64,000 nucleotides of DNA from Devosia sp. SL43 (lineage in GTDB: Bacteria > Pseudomonadota > Alphaproteobacteria > Rhizobiales > Devosiaceae): the NCBI RefSeq assembly GCF_021729885.1, contig NZ_CP063401.1, positions 2,224,501 to 2,288,500 of the forward strand. The letters run 5' to 3'. Positions 28,469 through 36,734 of the stretch are shown in pieces. How positions within the stretch are numbered: position 1 is the first letter of the stretch; each line of letters opens with the position of its first letter. Made by a program: the position numbers and the translations under genes. The notes below the pieces were generated by a model. The model had not been told where the DNA came from. It worked only from the letters and a program-made list of their open reading frames with translations, and ran no database searches.

Positions 28469-29872
28469 ATGGCTGACATTCCGCTCGACACCTCCCGGCC
28501 GACCTATTCGCCTGGTGAGACGATCCCGTTCAACGAAGCGCTCAAGGTGTGGGCGCGGGTGGCCGCCCTAAGTTTCGGTGGGCCGGCCGGGCAGATCGCC
28601 GTGATGCATCGCATCATCGTCGAGGAAAAGAAGTGGATCGGAGAACACCGTTTCCTGCATGCCCTCAACTACTGCATGCTGCTCCCCGGCCCCGAAGCCC
28701 AGCAGCTCGCCGTCTATATTGGCTGGCTGCTGCATCGGACCAAGGGCGGTCTGGCGGCCGGGGCACTGTTCGTGCTGCCGGGTTTCCTGTCGATCCTGGC
28801 GCTGAGTTATATCTATGCCGCCTTTGGCGATGTAACGGTTATCGAGGGCCTGTTCTTCGGGCTCAAGGCCGGTGTGCTTGCGGTCGTGCTGCAGGCGGTG
28901 ATGCGCATCGGAACGCGCGCGCTCAAGAACCCGGTTATGATCGCCATCGCCATCGCGGCGTTCATCGCGCTGTTTCTGTTCCGCGTGCCGTTTCCCATCG
29001 TCATCATTGCCGCCGGCCTGATCGGTTTCATCGGCGGCAGATCGGGTTCGCCCATGTTCAAGGTCGGCGGCGGGCACGGCGGGGCCAGGGGCGAGGCTCT
29101 GGCCGACGCCGATTCCGTGCTGGGCGAAGCGACGCCCGAACATGCCCGGCCGAATCTGCGATGGTCGCTCTCCATATCAGCCATTTTGCTCGCCCTGTGG
29201 CTGTTGCCCGTGGCGGGGCTCCTGGCATTCCTGGGACCGGACAACGTCTTCAGCCAGGTTGCCGTGTTCTTCAGCCAGATGGCGGTGGTGACGTTCGGTG
29301 GCGCCTACGCCGTCTTGGCCTATGTGGCCCAGGAGGCGGTGCAGAACTATAGCTGGCTGCAGCCCGGAGAAATGCTGGATGGCCTGGGCATGGCGGAAAC
29401 AACACCCGGTCCGCTGATCCAGGTGGTGCAATTCGTCGGCTTTATGGGCGCATTCCGCGATCCAGGGTCGCTCAACCCGATGGTTGCCGCCACGCTGGCG
29501 GCGGTGCTGACCACATGGGTCACGTTCGTCCCGTGTTTCCTCTGGATATTTCTCGGTGCGCCATTCATCGAGGTCCTGCGCGACAACAAGGCCCTTACGG
29601 GCGCGCTGTCGGCGATAACAGCGGCCGTGGTCGGCGTCATCGCTAACCTCGCCGTCTGGTTCGGGCTACACACGCTGTTCCGGCAAGTCGTGCAGTGGCA
29701 GGGATTCGGGCTGAACGTCGATATCCCGGTATGGGCGACGGTGAACCTGCCGGCAGTGGTTCTCGCCGCTGCGGGTGTCATCGCGATCTTCGGCTTCAAG
29801 GCCAAGATGATCCCGGTCCTGCTGGCCTGTGCCGCAGCGGGCATGGCCTGGACGCTGACGGCAGGCGTCTAG
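28469..29872 (+). CDS. chrA: ChrA chromate efflux transporter (CHR family)
   Basis: The 467-aa membrane protein starts MADIPLDTSRPTYSPGE at an ATG behind CAGGAG. It has the two homologous CHR domains of long-chain ChrA proteins. The first includes LSFGGPAGQIAVMHR and LLPGPEAQQLAVYIGWL; the second includes FGGAYAVLAYVAQEAV and ETTPGPLIQVVQFVGF. About ten membrane helices are visible. ChrA expels chromate from the cytoplasm by proton motive force. It is cotranscribed with chrB and ends 2 bases before the convergent end of the DMT gene. Confidence 0.94.
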   Translation: MADIPLDTSRPTYSPGETIPFNEALKVWARVAALSFGGPAGQIAVMHRIIVEEKKWIGEHRFLHALNYCMLLPGPEAQQLAVYIGWLLHRTKGGLAAGALFVLPGFLSILALSYIYAAFGDVTVIEGLFFGLKAGVLAVVLQAVMRIGTRALKNPVMIAIAIAAFIALFLFRVPFPIVIIAAGLIGFIGGRSGSPMFKVGGGHGGARGEALADADSVLGEATPEHARPNLRWSLSISAILLALWLLPVAGLLAFLGPDNVFSQVAVFFSQMAVVTFGGAYAVLAYVAQEAVQNYSWLQPGEMLDGLGMAETTPGPLIQVVQFVGFMGAFRDPGSLNPMVAATLAAVLTTWVTFVPCFLWIFLGAPFIEVLRDNKALTGALSAITAAVVGVIANLAVWFGLHTLFRQVVQWQGFGLNVDIPVWATVNLPAVVLAAAGVIAIFGFKAKMIPVLLACAAAGMAWTLTAGV

Positions 29873-29874
29873 CC

Positions 29875-30939
29875 CTATCCGTGACTATGCCCGTGGCGGT
29901 GGTGCAGGTCCGGATAATGCGGGTGCTTGTGTCGCATGGGTTCATGCCGGTGCGAATGCGCGTGCGGCTCGGTGATCGGTCCCTCGTGACCATGCCGATG
30001 ATGCTCGTCATGCACATGGGCGTGGTCGTGCTCCAGGGCCTCATGGTCGTGCTCGTGGTCGTGCCGCTCCGCCAGGTGCAGCCATAGTCCGATGGCCATC
30101 AAAGTACCGGCTCCGACCAACTGCCAGGTGATGGCATCGCGGAAGATGGCGATGGCCAGCACGGCGCCGATGAACGGTGCCAGCGAGAAGTAGGCGCCCG
30201 TTCGAGCCGTCCCCAGGTGGCGCAGGCCGAGCATGAACATGACGAGGCTTACGCCGACGCCGAGGAAGCCGACCAGAGCACCCGCGCCGATCAGACCGAC
30301 AGCGGGCAGCGATGCCCCGAGCGACAGCGCCAGCAAAAGATTGGTCGAACCGGCGACCAGACCCTTGATCATGGCGATCTGCACTGGATCGGCCGACGAA
30401 AGCTTGCGCGTGAGGTTGTTGTCGATGCCCCAGCTCAGACAGGCCGCGGCGATGAACAAGCTGCCCGTGTCGAGGCTCAGGCCATCTCCGGTCCATGACA
30501 GCAACACCGCGCCGGCAAGAATGGCGGCCGCGCCCAGAATGAGTTGTCGATCAACGTTCTCCCGGAACACGATCCAGGCAATGGCCATGGTCGCCAGGCC
30601 TTCGAGGTTCAGCAGTAGCGATCCCGATGAGGCGCTGGTTTGCGAGAGGCCGAGCATCAGGAACAGGGGGCCGAGCATGCCACCAAACACGATCACCGCG
30701 GCTAACCACGGCAGGTCAGACCGCCGCAACGACGCCTCGGGTGATGGCAGTCCGATCAACGGGCGGCCGACATGGACGATGGCCAGCCCTAGCCCGGCTC
30801 CGAGGTAAAGAATGCCCGCCAGCAGCCATGGATCGACTGAGCCGATCAGGAGCTTGGAAAGCGGCGCGGACGCGCCAAAGAGGACTGCCGAGCCCAGCGC
30901 AAGGGGCACGCCCGGCCAAAGAAGTAAACTTTTGGTCAT
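29875..30939 (-). CDS. EamA/DMT family transporter with histidine-rich C-terminal tail
   Basis: Start at ATG 30937-30939 (MTKSLLLWPGVPLALGS); upstream frame is not membrane-like. About ten helices (residues 5-285) form two EamA domains of the drug/metabolite transporter superfamily. The last ~67 residues are soluble and hold about 25 histidines in HDH, HRH and HSH patterns, a likely metal-binding tail. Placed convergent with chrBA, it could export a divalent metal; His-rich tails are frequent on Zn/Co/Ni exporters. The substrate is inference. Confidence 0.88.
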   Translation of the reverse strand: MTKSLLLWPGVPLALGSAVLFGASAPLSKLLIGSVDPWLLAGILYLGAGLGLAIVHVGRPLIGLPSPEASLRRSDLPWLAAVIVFGGMLGPLFLMLGLSQTSASSGSLLLNLEGLATMAIAWIVFRENVDRQLILGAAAILAGAVLLSWTGDGLSLDTGSLFIAAACLSWGIDNNLTRKLSSADPVQIAMIKGLVAGSTNLLLALSLGASLPAVGLIGAGALVGFLGVGVSLVMFMLGLRHLGTARTGAYFSLAPFIGAVLAIAIFRDAITWQLVGAGTLMAIGLWLHLAERHDHEHDHEALEHDHAHVHDEHHRHGHEGPITEPHAHSHRHEPMRHKHPHYPDLHHRHGHSHG

Positions 30940-31094
30940 GACTCTAGGGTAGCGCAACGTCCGCGGCGTGCCAACGGAGCCGGTCAGTCGCAACGGCTTA
31001 AGCGAGAGGACCGAAGGGTCGTCCGCTTTCACCACCGGCGTGCTGTTAAGCCGCCAATCCGCAAACCACCCCCAACAAGACCGAACGCTTGCAG

Positions 31095-32012
31095 CTACAG
31101 CTTCCCGAGTTCAGCCTGCCGGACAAGCTCATCAACAACGATCCGGACCCGGGGGAGCATTCTCCGCGTTGCCGGCCAAAGGGCATGAACCGGTGTCTCC
31201 GCTCGGCAAATATCAGGCAACACCACCGTAGGGTCTCCCTGCTCAATATGGCTTTGAACAAGTGATTGAGGCATCTGGCATAGGCCGAAGCCAGACAGGG
31301 CCATGACGATGACCACCTCGCCATCGCTGACCAGATGTGTCGCAGGCGGCTCGATGATCTTGGTTCTGCCTTCTTCATCGACCACGCGCCAGGACACCGG
31401 TCGGTCTGGACGGCTCCCGAGAATGCACGAGTGATACTGCAGATCATCCAGGGTCGCCGGCATCCCGGCAGACGCCAGGTATGCCGGCGAGGCACAGATG
31501 AGCAGGCGCTGTGACCCAAGCCGCCGCGCCACGATGTCACTCCGGTCCGGCAGTTCCCCGAACCGAAGACACAGATCGACACCTTCCTCTACCGGATCAA
31601 TCACGCGATCGGAGAAGCTGGCGGCCAGACGCAGGTCAGGATGTGCTTTGAGGATATTCAGTAGGATCGGTATGGCCACGCGCCGACCAAATGCCGCCGG
31701 CATATCGACCCGCAACACACCACGGACCGTGCCTGCCTTAGACCGAGCAGCGTCTTCAGCTGCTCGGAGCTGGTCCAGGGACGCTTCGGCCTGCTCGACG
31801 AACGCGGCGCCTTCCGGGGTGAGAGAAAGCCGACGTGTTGTACGATGCAGAAGTTTGACCCCGAGCCGACCTTCAAGCTGCGTAACGGCCTTAGCCGCCG
31901 CAGACTTGGTAATGCCAAGCTGAGCAGCTGCCGCGGTGAAGGAACCAGACCGAGCCGCACGGATGAAGACTTCGACTCCAGCAAATGCGTTGGCAAGCGC
32001 CATCTGTTGCAC
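31095..32012 (-). CDS. LysR family transcriptional regulator
   Basis: At 305 aa it has the standard layout: an N-terminal winged helix-turn-helix (SGSFTAAAAQLGITKSAAAK, then QLEGRLGVKLLHRTTR) and an effector-binding domain from about residue 95. A start at 32003 (MALANAF) is equally possible. It is divergent from the Old Yellow Enzyme gene 98 bases away, the usual arrangement for a LysR regulator and its target. The inducer is unknown; electrophilic enones are common signals for such pairs. Confidence 0.93.
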   Translation of the reverse strand: MQQMALANAFAGVEVFIRAARSGSFTAAAAQLGITKSAAAKAVTQLEGRLGVKLLHRTTRRLSLTPEGAAFVEQAEASLDQLRAAEDAARSKAGTVRGVLRVDMPAAFGRRVAIPILLNILKAHPDLRLAASFSDRVIDPVEEGVDLCLRFGELPDRSDIVARRLGSQRLLICASPAYLASAGMPATLDDLQYHSCILGSRPDRPVSWRVVDEEGRTKIIEPPATHLVSDGEVVIVMALSGFGLCQMPQSLVQSHIEQGDPTVVLPDICRAETPVHALWPATRRMLPRVRIVVDELVRQAELGKL

Positions 32013-32110
32013 CTCGACTGTTTACCTCAAGGCTACAGTGTGACGACCGTAAGCTCAATTGTTACTGATCCCGTTTGGCTCCATATGGGATTGAACTAAG
32101 GAGTTGCACT

Positions 32111-33172
32111 ATGTCCCGCTTGTTCGACCCGTTGCAGGTTGGCGCTCTCAAGCTGCCGAACCGGATCATTATGGCGCCACTTACCCGCAAACGGGCTGGA
32201 TATGATCGTGTGCCGAACGCCATGATGGCCGAATATTACAGTCAACGCGCCGGAGCTGGACTGATCCTGAGCGAGGCAACTTCGGTGTCTCCCCAAGGTG
32301 TTGGTTACCGGGGTACACCGGGCATCTGGAACGACCAGCAGGTTGAAGGATGGCGACAGGTCACCGCGCAGGTGCATGAAGCTAGCGGCCGCATGTTCCT
32401 TCAGCTCTGGCATGTGGGCCGTATCTCCGATCCCGAGCTGCTTGGTGGTCGACTTCCGGTGGCGCCAAGCGCTATTGCTGCTGCCGGACATGTATCCGGC
32501 CTCAGACCGAAGCGGCCGCACCCTGTGCCCCGTGCTCTGGAAGCCGAAGAAATACCCGGCATTGTTGATGATTTTCGTCGAGGTGCACAGCGGGCGAAGT
32601 CCGCCGGCTTCGACGGCGTCGAGCTGCATGCGGCCAATGGCTACCTGATTGACCAGTTCCTGCAGGACAAGACCAACAAGCGAGATGATCGCTATGGCGG
32701 TTCGGTCGAGAACCGTGCTCGTTTCCTGCTCGAGATTGTCGATGCGGTGATCGAAGTCTGGGGTGCCGATCGCGTTGGCGTTCACCTGCGTCCTCGCGGC
32801 GAGGAACATGATATGGGCGACACCAATCCGAGCGCCATCTTCGGCTATGTTGCAGACGAGCTGGCCAAGCGCGGAATCGCTTTCATCTTTGTTCGTGAGA
32901 TCGAAGGTGAAGACAGCTTACTGGGTGAGATCAAGCGCCGGTTCGGCGGGGTGGTCATTGCCAACGAGCTGATGTCGAAAGAGGACGGCGAGCGGTTCAT
33001 TCAGACTGGCGCGGCCGACGCCCTGGCCTTTGGTCGAGACTATATCGCGACACCTGACTTGGCTGAACGTCTCCAGCAAGACCTTCCTCTGAACATACCC
33101 AACAAGGACACGTTCTATGGCGAAGGACCGGAGGGCTATACCGACTATCCAAGAATGGTGCCCACGGCCTGA
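32111..33172 (+). CDS. Old Yellow Enzyme family alkene reductase
   Basis: The 353-aa FMN-dependent oxidoreductase starts MSRLFDPLQVGALKLPNRII behind AAGGAG. It contains APLTRKRA (flavin-contacting Thr), FLQLWHVGRIS, the substrate-binding pair in VELHAANGYLIDQFLQ, the DRYGGSVENR loop and GGVVIANELM/FGRDYIATPDL at the phosphate-binding end. Such enzymes reduce activated C=C bonds, and relatives act on N-ethylmaleimide, nitrate esters or toxic enones. Full length. The divergent LysR gene probably controls it. Confidence 0.94.
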   Translation: MSRLFDPLQVGALKLPNRIIMAPLTRKRAGYDRVPNAMMAEYYSQRAGAGLILSEATSVSPQGVGYRGTPGIWNDQQVEGWRQVTAQVHEASGRMFLQLWHVGRISDPELLGGRLPVAPSAIAAAGHVSGLRPKRPHPVPRALEAEEIPGIVDDFRRGAQRAKSAGFDGVELHAANGYLIDQFLQDKTNKRDDRYGGSVENRARFLLEIVDAVIEVWGADRVGVHLRPRGEEHDMGDTNPSAIFGYVADELAKRGIAFIFVREIEGEDSLLGEIKRRFGGVVIANELMSKEDGERFIQTGAADALAFGRDYIATPDLAERLQQDLPLNIPNKDTFYGEGPEGYTDYPRMVPTA

Positions 33173-33310
33173 CACCGGTGATGCCAGAAGCCACGTCAGC
33201 TTCCACCTGTCTGCTGACCAGAAGCGGACCGTCTGCAAGCCACCCCATTTCGGACATTATGTGGATCGTGTCGCGCGTAGCATTTCACCGGCAACTCAAG
33301 CGCTAAGATC

Positions 33311-33556
33311 TTACTCTTCGCCTAAAAGCTGGCGCATGCTCCGGAGTAACTCCGACAGCTCCCGGCGCCTTGAAATGGCCTCCGCGGAATAGCGACCATG
33401 TTTTAGCGCGTTCTTGTTGCCGATGGGCGCGCCTGTCGAGGCACCGCCGTGCATCCTACAGCGACCGTTGGTCATCGCCGGAGACTGGCACGATGCTCCC
33501 GACCTTGTCCTGGCGAGACAACGGGAGCTGGCCAACATTGCCAATTTGTTTTGCAT
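33311..33556 (-). CDS. Small phage/island-type protein with HGGA-KHG motif
   Basis: I take the ATG at 33556 (MQNKLAMLASSRCLARTRSG), giving 81 aa; the frame can extend to 33652. The hallmark is CRMHGGASTGAPIGNKNALK followed by HGRYS, a motif found in many small proteins of prophages and islands. The paired Cys and His suggest a small zinc site. It is the last gene of a leftward operon and overlaps the preceding gene by about 100 bases. Function unknown. Confidence 0.7.
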   Translation of the reverse strand: MQNKLAMLASSRCLARTRSGASCQSPAMTNGRCRMHGGASTGAPIGNKNALKHGRYSAEAISRRRELSELLRSMRQLLGEE

Positions 33557-34097
33557 GGGGTTGTTCCTCAATTTGGCTCGCGTCCCCACCCCCCGGTTGA
33601 CCGGGTCCGGAGGCGACCATGCCCACCACGGCCTTGCCACCTGCGTGGACATGCACGTGCTCTACAGTGACCTTCTGCTGGCCCTTCCCCCGATGACGGT
33701 TCAGAGCCTCCAACAGTGCTGCGTGCGTCCGGGAAAGCTTGTTTGCCTGCGACAGGTTCTCCCGCCGGCCCTCGAACGACTGCTCACCAATCATTGCGCG
33801 CCGATAGCACTCCATTGCAGCGTTGTGGGCGGCGATCAACTGAGCGGCCATCATGCCCTCGAGTTCGTCCTTGGGCGCGATGCCTGCGAGCGCGGCGATC
33901 GTCGCGCTTAACTGCTTGTCCCGTTCCTCGCTCGTGGAGTTCTTAAGCCAGAGTGCCTGCATCACCTGGTTTGCGAGGATGTTGTTCCAGAGATCCGACT
34001 TGGAGCCTCCGATCCGTTTGAGGCGGCCCTGGGTGTCAGCGGGGTCATCTGCAACGAGAGTTTTCGGTTCTTTTCCTGTACCCTTGGGTTTGGTCAC
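33456..34097 (-). CDS. Unknown protein of the island operon (HVHVHAGG motif)
   Basis: This 213-aa protein is helical and charged over residues 1-150, with a KVTVEHVHVHAGGKAVVG segment near 150-167. The C-terminus is low-complexity. I have the impression that this segment recurs with the HGGA small protein in alphaproteobacterial islands, but I assign no function. It overlaps DUF6074-like gene by 4 bases upstream and the HGGA gene downstream. Confidence 0.7.
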   Translation of the reverse strand: MTKPKGTGKEPKTLVADDPADTQGRLKRIGGSKSDLWNNILANQVMQALWLKNSTSEERDKQLSATIAALAGIAPKDELEGMMAAQLIAAHNAAMECYRRAMIGEQSFEGRRENLSQANKLSRTHAALLEALNRHRGKGQQKVTVEHVHVHAGGKAVVGMVASGPGQPGGGDASQIEEQPHAKQIGNVGQLPLSRQDKVGSIVPVSGDDQRSL

Positions 34098-34405
34098 GAA
34101 GGCCTCCAGTCGGGTTCAAACGCAGCTTGTCGCTGCTGGCCGCTTGTGGCTTCCATCTCCGTCGCGCGATTCGGTCGGGCATCGAGCTGGTCCTGGACGG
34201 CATTGCGGAAACTGTTGATCTGCTGGTCTATGGCCGATTGGGAGAAGCCACACTTGACCATGCAAGCGGCAAGACGACTGACGACCATTCGCCAATATAT
34301 CTCCCGTTCCTTGGGGCTGCCTTTGCTCGAGTAGAGCTCGGCGACGTGACGAGCTTTGCCGACGTTGCGGGCTTGGGGGAAAATGATCAGCTCAGCCACG
34401 CGCAA
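34094..34405 (-). CDS. DUF6074-like protein
   Basis: The 103-aa product starts MRVAELIIFPQARNVGKARH. The pattern of an FPxAR N-terminus, a central REIYWRMVVSRLAACMVKCG helix and a final FRNAVQDQL helix matches the short DUF6074 proteins common in Hyphomicrobiales islands and prophages. Function unknown. It overlaps both neighbours by a few bases (4 downstream, 14 upstream), so it belongs to the same transcript. Confidence 0.7.
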   Translation of the reverse strand: MRVAELIIFPQARNVGKARHVAELYSSKGSPKEREIYWRMVVSRLAACMVKCGFSQSAIDQQINSFRNAVQDQLDARPNRATEMEATSGQQRQAAFEPDWRPS

Positions 34406-35147
34406 CCTCCCTGCTGCTCCGCAGTGTCCGACGAAGGGAGTCGGTGACCTGGACAGTCGCTTCCGCGATGGGGGTGGGATCTAATTGAGAGTTCGAAGAC
34501 AGAAGGGCTTGCTTGCTCGCCGTTTGGATTGCCAGCGGCGCAAGCCCTTCTCCTCGCAGATCGGGACCAGCACCCGCACTGGGTATGGCTGATAATCTAG
34601 ATGTGTCGCATGCGTGCGACTGTGTCGTGGCCAAAACAGTACTTACAGTCGCAGCAAGGCGACTGTGATGGCTTAAATTGGCTGCCGCAGGAGTCTGGTG
34701 TCGCGTGGGTGCGACCGTGGTGTCGCGCTGGTGCGACTGTGTTTTGGAATTTGGCGACCACCGCAGGAACTCCTTTGTGGCGAGCAATTTCGATCCCGGC
34801 CGGTCGTCCTTCGCCTCAGTAAGGCGGTATTGTCGGGCAAGGTGAACTTTTCGATTGAAGCTACTGTCTTCAGTAACAACTATGAGCCCATGCTCGATGA
34901 GTTCCAGTAAGGCGCGGGCACCGGTGCTGTGATGTGTGCTCTGGCCTATGGCTTGGGCGGCTTCGCGTGAACTGATTGATATCAGTCCATTATTGTTGCC
35001 TCGATAGCGCCGCTTGACCTCGGTGTAGACGACCTTGGCGTTGGCGGACAGTGCGACATACGCCTGGCAGGCCAGCAGGTAATGTTCCAACTGGACCCAG
35101 TATTTCGCGGGGCTCGACTTTTCCTTGGCGCCGTAGGTCCTTCTCAT
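34392..35147 (-). CDS. Winged-helix, replication-initiator-like unknown protein
   Basis: At 251 aa, residues about 25-110 look like a winged helix (LSANAKVVYTEVKRRYRGNN, ISSREAAQAIGQSTHH, LLELIEHGLIVV), as in plasmid or island replication and helix-turn-helix proteins. The rest is low-complexity, rich in Ser, Thr, Ala and His, and probably disordered. It could initiate island replication or regulate the operon; neither is shown. It overlaps the next gene upstream by 4 bases. Confidence 0.65.
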   Translation of the reverse strand: MRRTYGAKEKSSPAKYWVQLEHYLLACQAYVALSANAKVVYTEVKRRYRGNNNGLISISSREAAQAIGQSTHHSTGARALLELIEHGLIVVTEDSSFNRKVHLARQYRLTEAKDDRPGSKLLATKEFLRWSPNSKTQSHQRDTTVAPTRHQTPAAANLSHHSRLAATVSTVLATTQSHACDTSRLSAIPSAGAGPDLRGEGLAPLAIQTASKQALLSSNSQLDPTPIAEATVQVTDSLRRTLRSSREVARG

Positions 35148-35371
35148 CGTGCCAAGACCTCAACTATGGCCTTTGCTCGGGCCATCGCTTTGACGGCATT
35201 CCGGAAGTCGAGTCCGAACATCTCGCGAAGCGTCCTCGTCATCGGTTGAGGTGCCACGTGCCAGTTGTCAGCCAACCAGGTCGCAGCATTTGCGATCTGG
35301 TCTTCAATCGTCTCGCACCCAGCCTCGACCAGTTCGAGCTTTCTGCTAGAGCTATTCAGGCGCTCAACCAT
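35144..35371 (-). CDS. Small unknown protein between alpA and the winged-helix gene
   Basis: I start at the ATG at 35371 (MVERLNSSSRKLELVEAGCE), overlapping the alpA stop by 8 bases; the longer frame to 35557 would run antisense-free but entirely across alpA in another frame. The 75-aa protein is helical, with NAATWLADNWHVAPQPMTRT and FRNAVKAMARAKAI. No family recognised. It lies in the same leftward operon. Confidence 0.6.
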   Translation of the reverse strand: MVERLNSSSRKLELVEAGCETIEDQIANAATWLADNWHVAPQPMTRTLREMFGLDFRNAVKAMARAKAIVEVLAR

Positions 35372-35588
35372 CTTGGCGAGCTCCCGCAACCAGGCTCGGG
35401 AGCCTGCGGCGATCTTTGGCCATCTGGATGACCTGGGTGATTTCAGAAGCAGGCCAGCGCGAAAGCGCGCCGATCTTAATCGGCTGAGGGACTGTGCCGT
35501 CGGCAACGCGCCGCCAGAAGGTGGGAAGGCTGACTTGAAGGATTCTTGCGCCTTCACGTGCAGTCAAAAGTGGGTCGGTGATTTCCAT
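35364..35588 (-). CDS. AlpA-like helix-turn-helix protein (excisionase/regulator)
   Basis: The 74-aa protein contains LLTAREGARILQVSLPTFWR and a wing ending in LSRWPASEITQVIQ, the compact MerR-like fold of AlpA and excisionase proteins. AlpA relatives control integrase expression or act as recombination directionality factors in P4-like elements. Its place near the tyrosine integrase supports that role. Confidence 0.8.
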   Translation of the reverse strand: MEITDPLLTAREGARILQVSLPTFWRRVADGTVPQPIKIGALSRWPASEITQVIQMAKDRRRLPSLVAGARQDG

Positions 35589-35717
35589 TACGTCGTCTCG
35601 CGGTCAGATGATGCGAGAAGACACTAGGTCCAGAACACAACGAGAACCGACGGTTACGAGCGACCTTTGAAAGTAACCGGCGGTTTCGTGTTGGCCGTCA
35701 CGAAAACCCCCGCTTTC

Positions 35718-36734
35718 TTACTGCGGCCCTGTGCAGTAGTCAGTGAACCAGTCATCGAACCAGTTATCGCTCAGAAGCTGCCCTCCGCGTTGAAAGAGAT
35801 TTTCGCCGGTGTCTCGATCGTGCTGAAGGGCAAGTTGCTTTGCGCGCCGCACGGCCATTCCGGGCAGCACCTTCGTGAACATTTTTGAGTTTTCATCAGC
35901 TAGTTCATTCAGGATACGGCGCCGTCGATCAGCGGCAGTGCTCTGCCCACCTCGCTTACCGTTCTCCCGGTTCCCTTCTGCAATTTGCTCGTAGCGAAGT
36001 GCAGGCTGTTCCCAGCGAAGGCGCAACCGATATTCAGAAAGAAGATAGCCGAAGCGGAGGTCGTCCTGATGGCAGTAGTAAAGCGACATCAAATTTGCCG
36101 CGTACCAGAGCCGGCTGAGCGGCGGGCACAAGAAAACTGCGGCAATCTCCAAAGCATACGAGGACCAGTTTTCACTGTACCCTTTCTTAGCTGCCTTGAT
36201 TGTTCCCGGCGCAACTTCCTCGAGCTGGCGAGCCAAATCGTCGGATAGGTCGCCATAAGGCACGAGCCATTTGTGCTCGATCAGGACCTGCCATACCTCC
36301 CCATACCAGTCCATCTCATCAAAAACCTGCAATTGGCAGGCGCTGAACCCTTTGCCCCCGTCGTCTTCGACAACACCCTTTCCCTCAACAATCTTGAGCA
36401 TATTGATGGCCGTGTCGAACGGATCGCCAGTTATCACGTGAGAGGCGATACCTGCTTTCGCCCAGTGTCCAACGACTTCAGGCTCCGGCGCGGCGGGAAA
36501 CTCCAGATGATTATCACGAACATGCACGGGAAAAAGCACCGTTTCGCCGGGCTCCCCGTCGTCAGGCTCCTCCCAACCCGGCATATTCTTGAAGGAAGAG
36601 CAGAACATGGCGTTCCACTCCTTCTTCGGGATTTTGTAGAACCGCCGGCCAGCCAATGTAACTTGGGGCCACTTATCCCATTGCGAAACCGCCCGCGTTT
36701 TGGCGCCGCCAGAAGATCTTTTTTCAACTCCCAA
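35718..36734 (-). CDS. Unknown 338-aa island protein next to the integrase
   Basis: I do not recognise the family. The protein is soluble, acidic in the middle (DDGEPGETVLFPVHV), then Trp/Tyr-rich (FDEMDWYGEVWQVLIEHKWL) with a short hydrophobic stretch (LEIAAVFLCPPLSRLWYAAN), and basic near the end (GKRGGQSTAADRRRRILNEL). The start overlaps the integrase stop by 11 bases, so the two are coupled. A role in DNA transactions of the element is possible, but nothing in the sequence shows it. Confidence 0.65.
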   Translation of the reverse strand: MGVEKRSSGGAKTRAVSQWDKWPQVTLAGRRFYKIPKKEWNAMFCSSFKNMPGWEEPDDGEPGETVLFPVHVRDNHLEFPAAPEPEVVGHWAKAGIASHVITGDPFDTAINMLKIVEGKGVVEDDGGKGFSACQLQVFDEMDWYGEVWQVLIEHKWLVPYGDLSDDLARQLEEVAPGTIKAAKKGYSENWSSYALEIAAVFLCPPLSRLWYAANLMSLYYCHQDDLRFGYLLSEYRLRLRWEQPALRYEQIAEGNRENGKRGGQSTAADRRRRILNELADENSKMFTKVLPGMAVRRAKQLALQHDRDTGENLFQRGGQLLSDNWFDDWFTDYCTGPQ

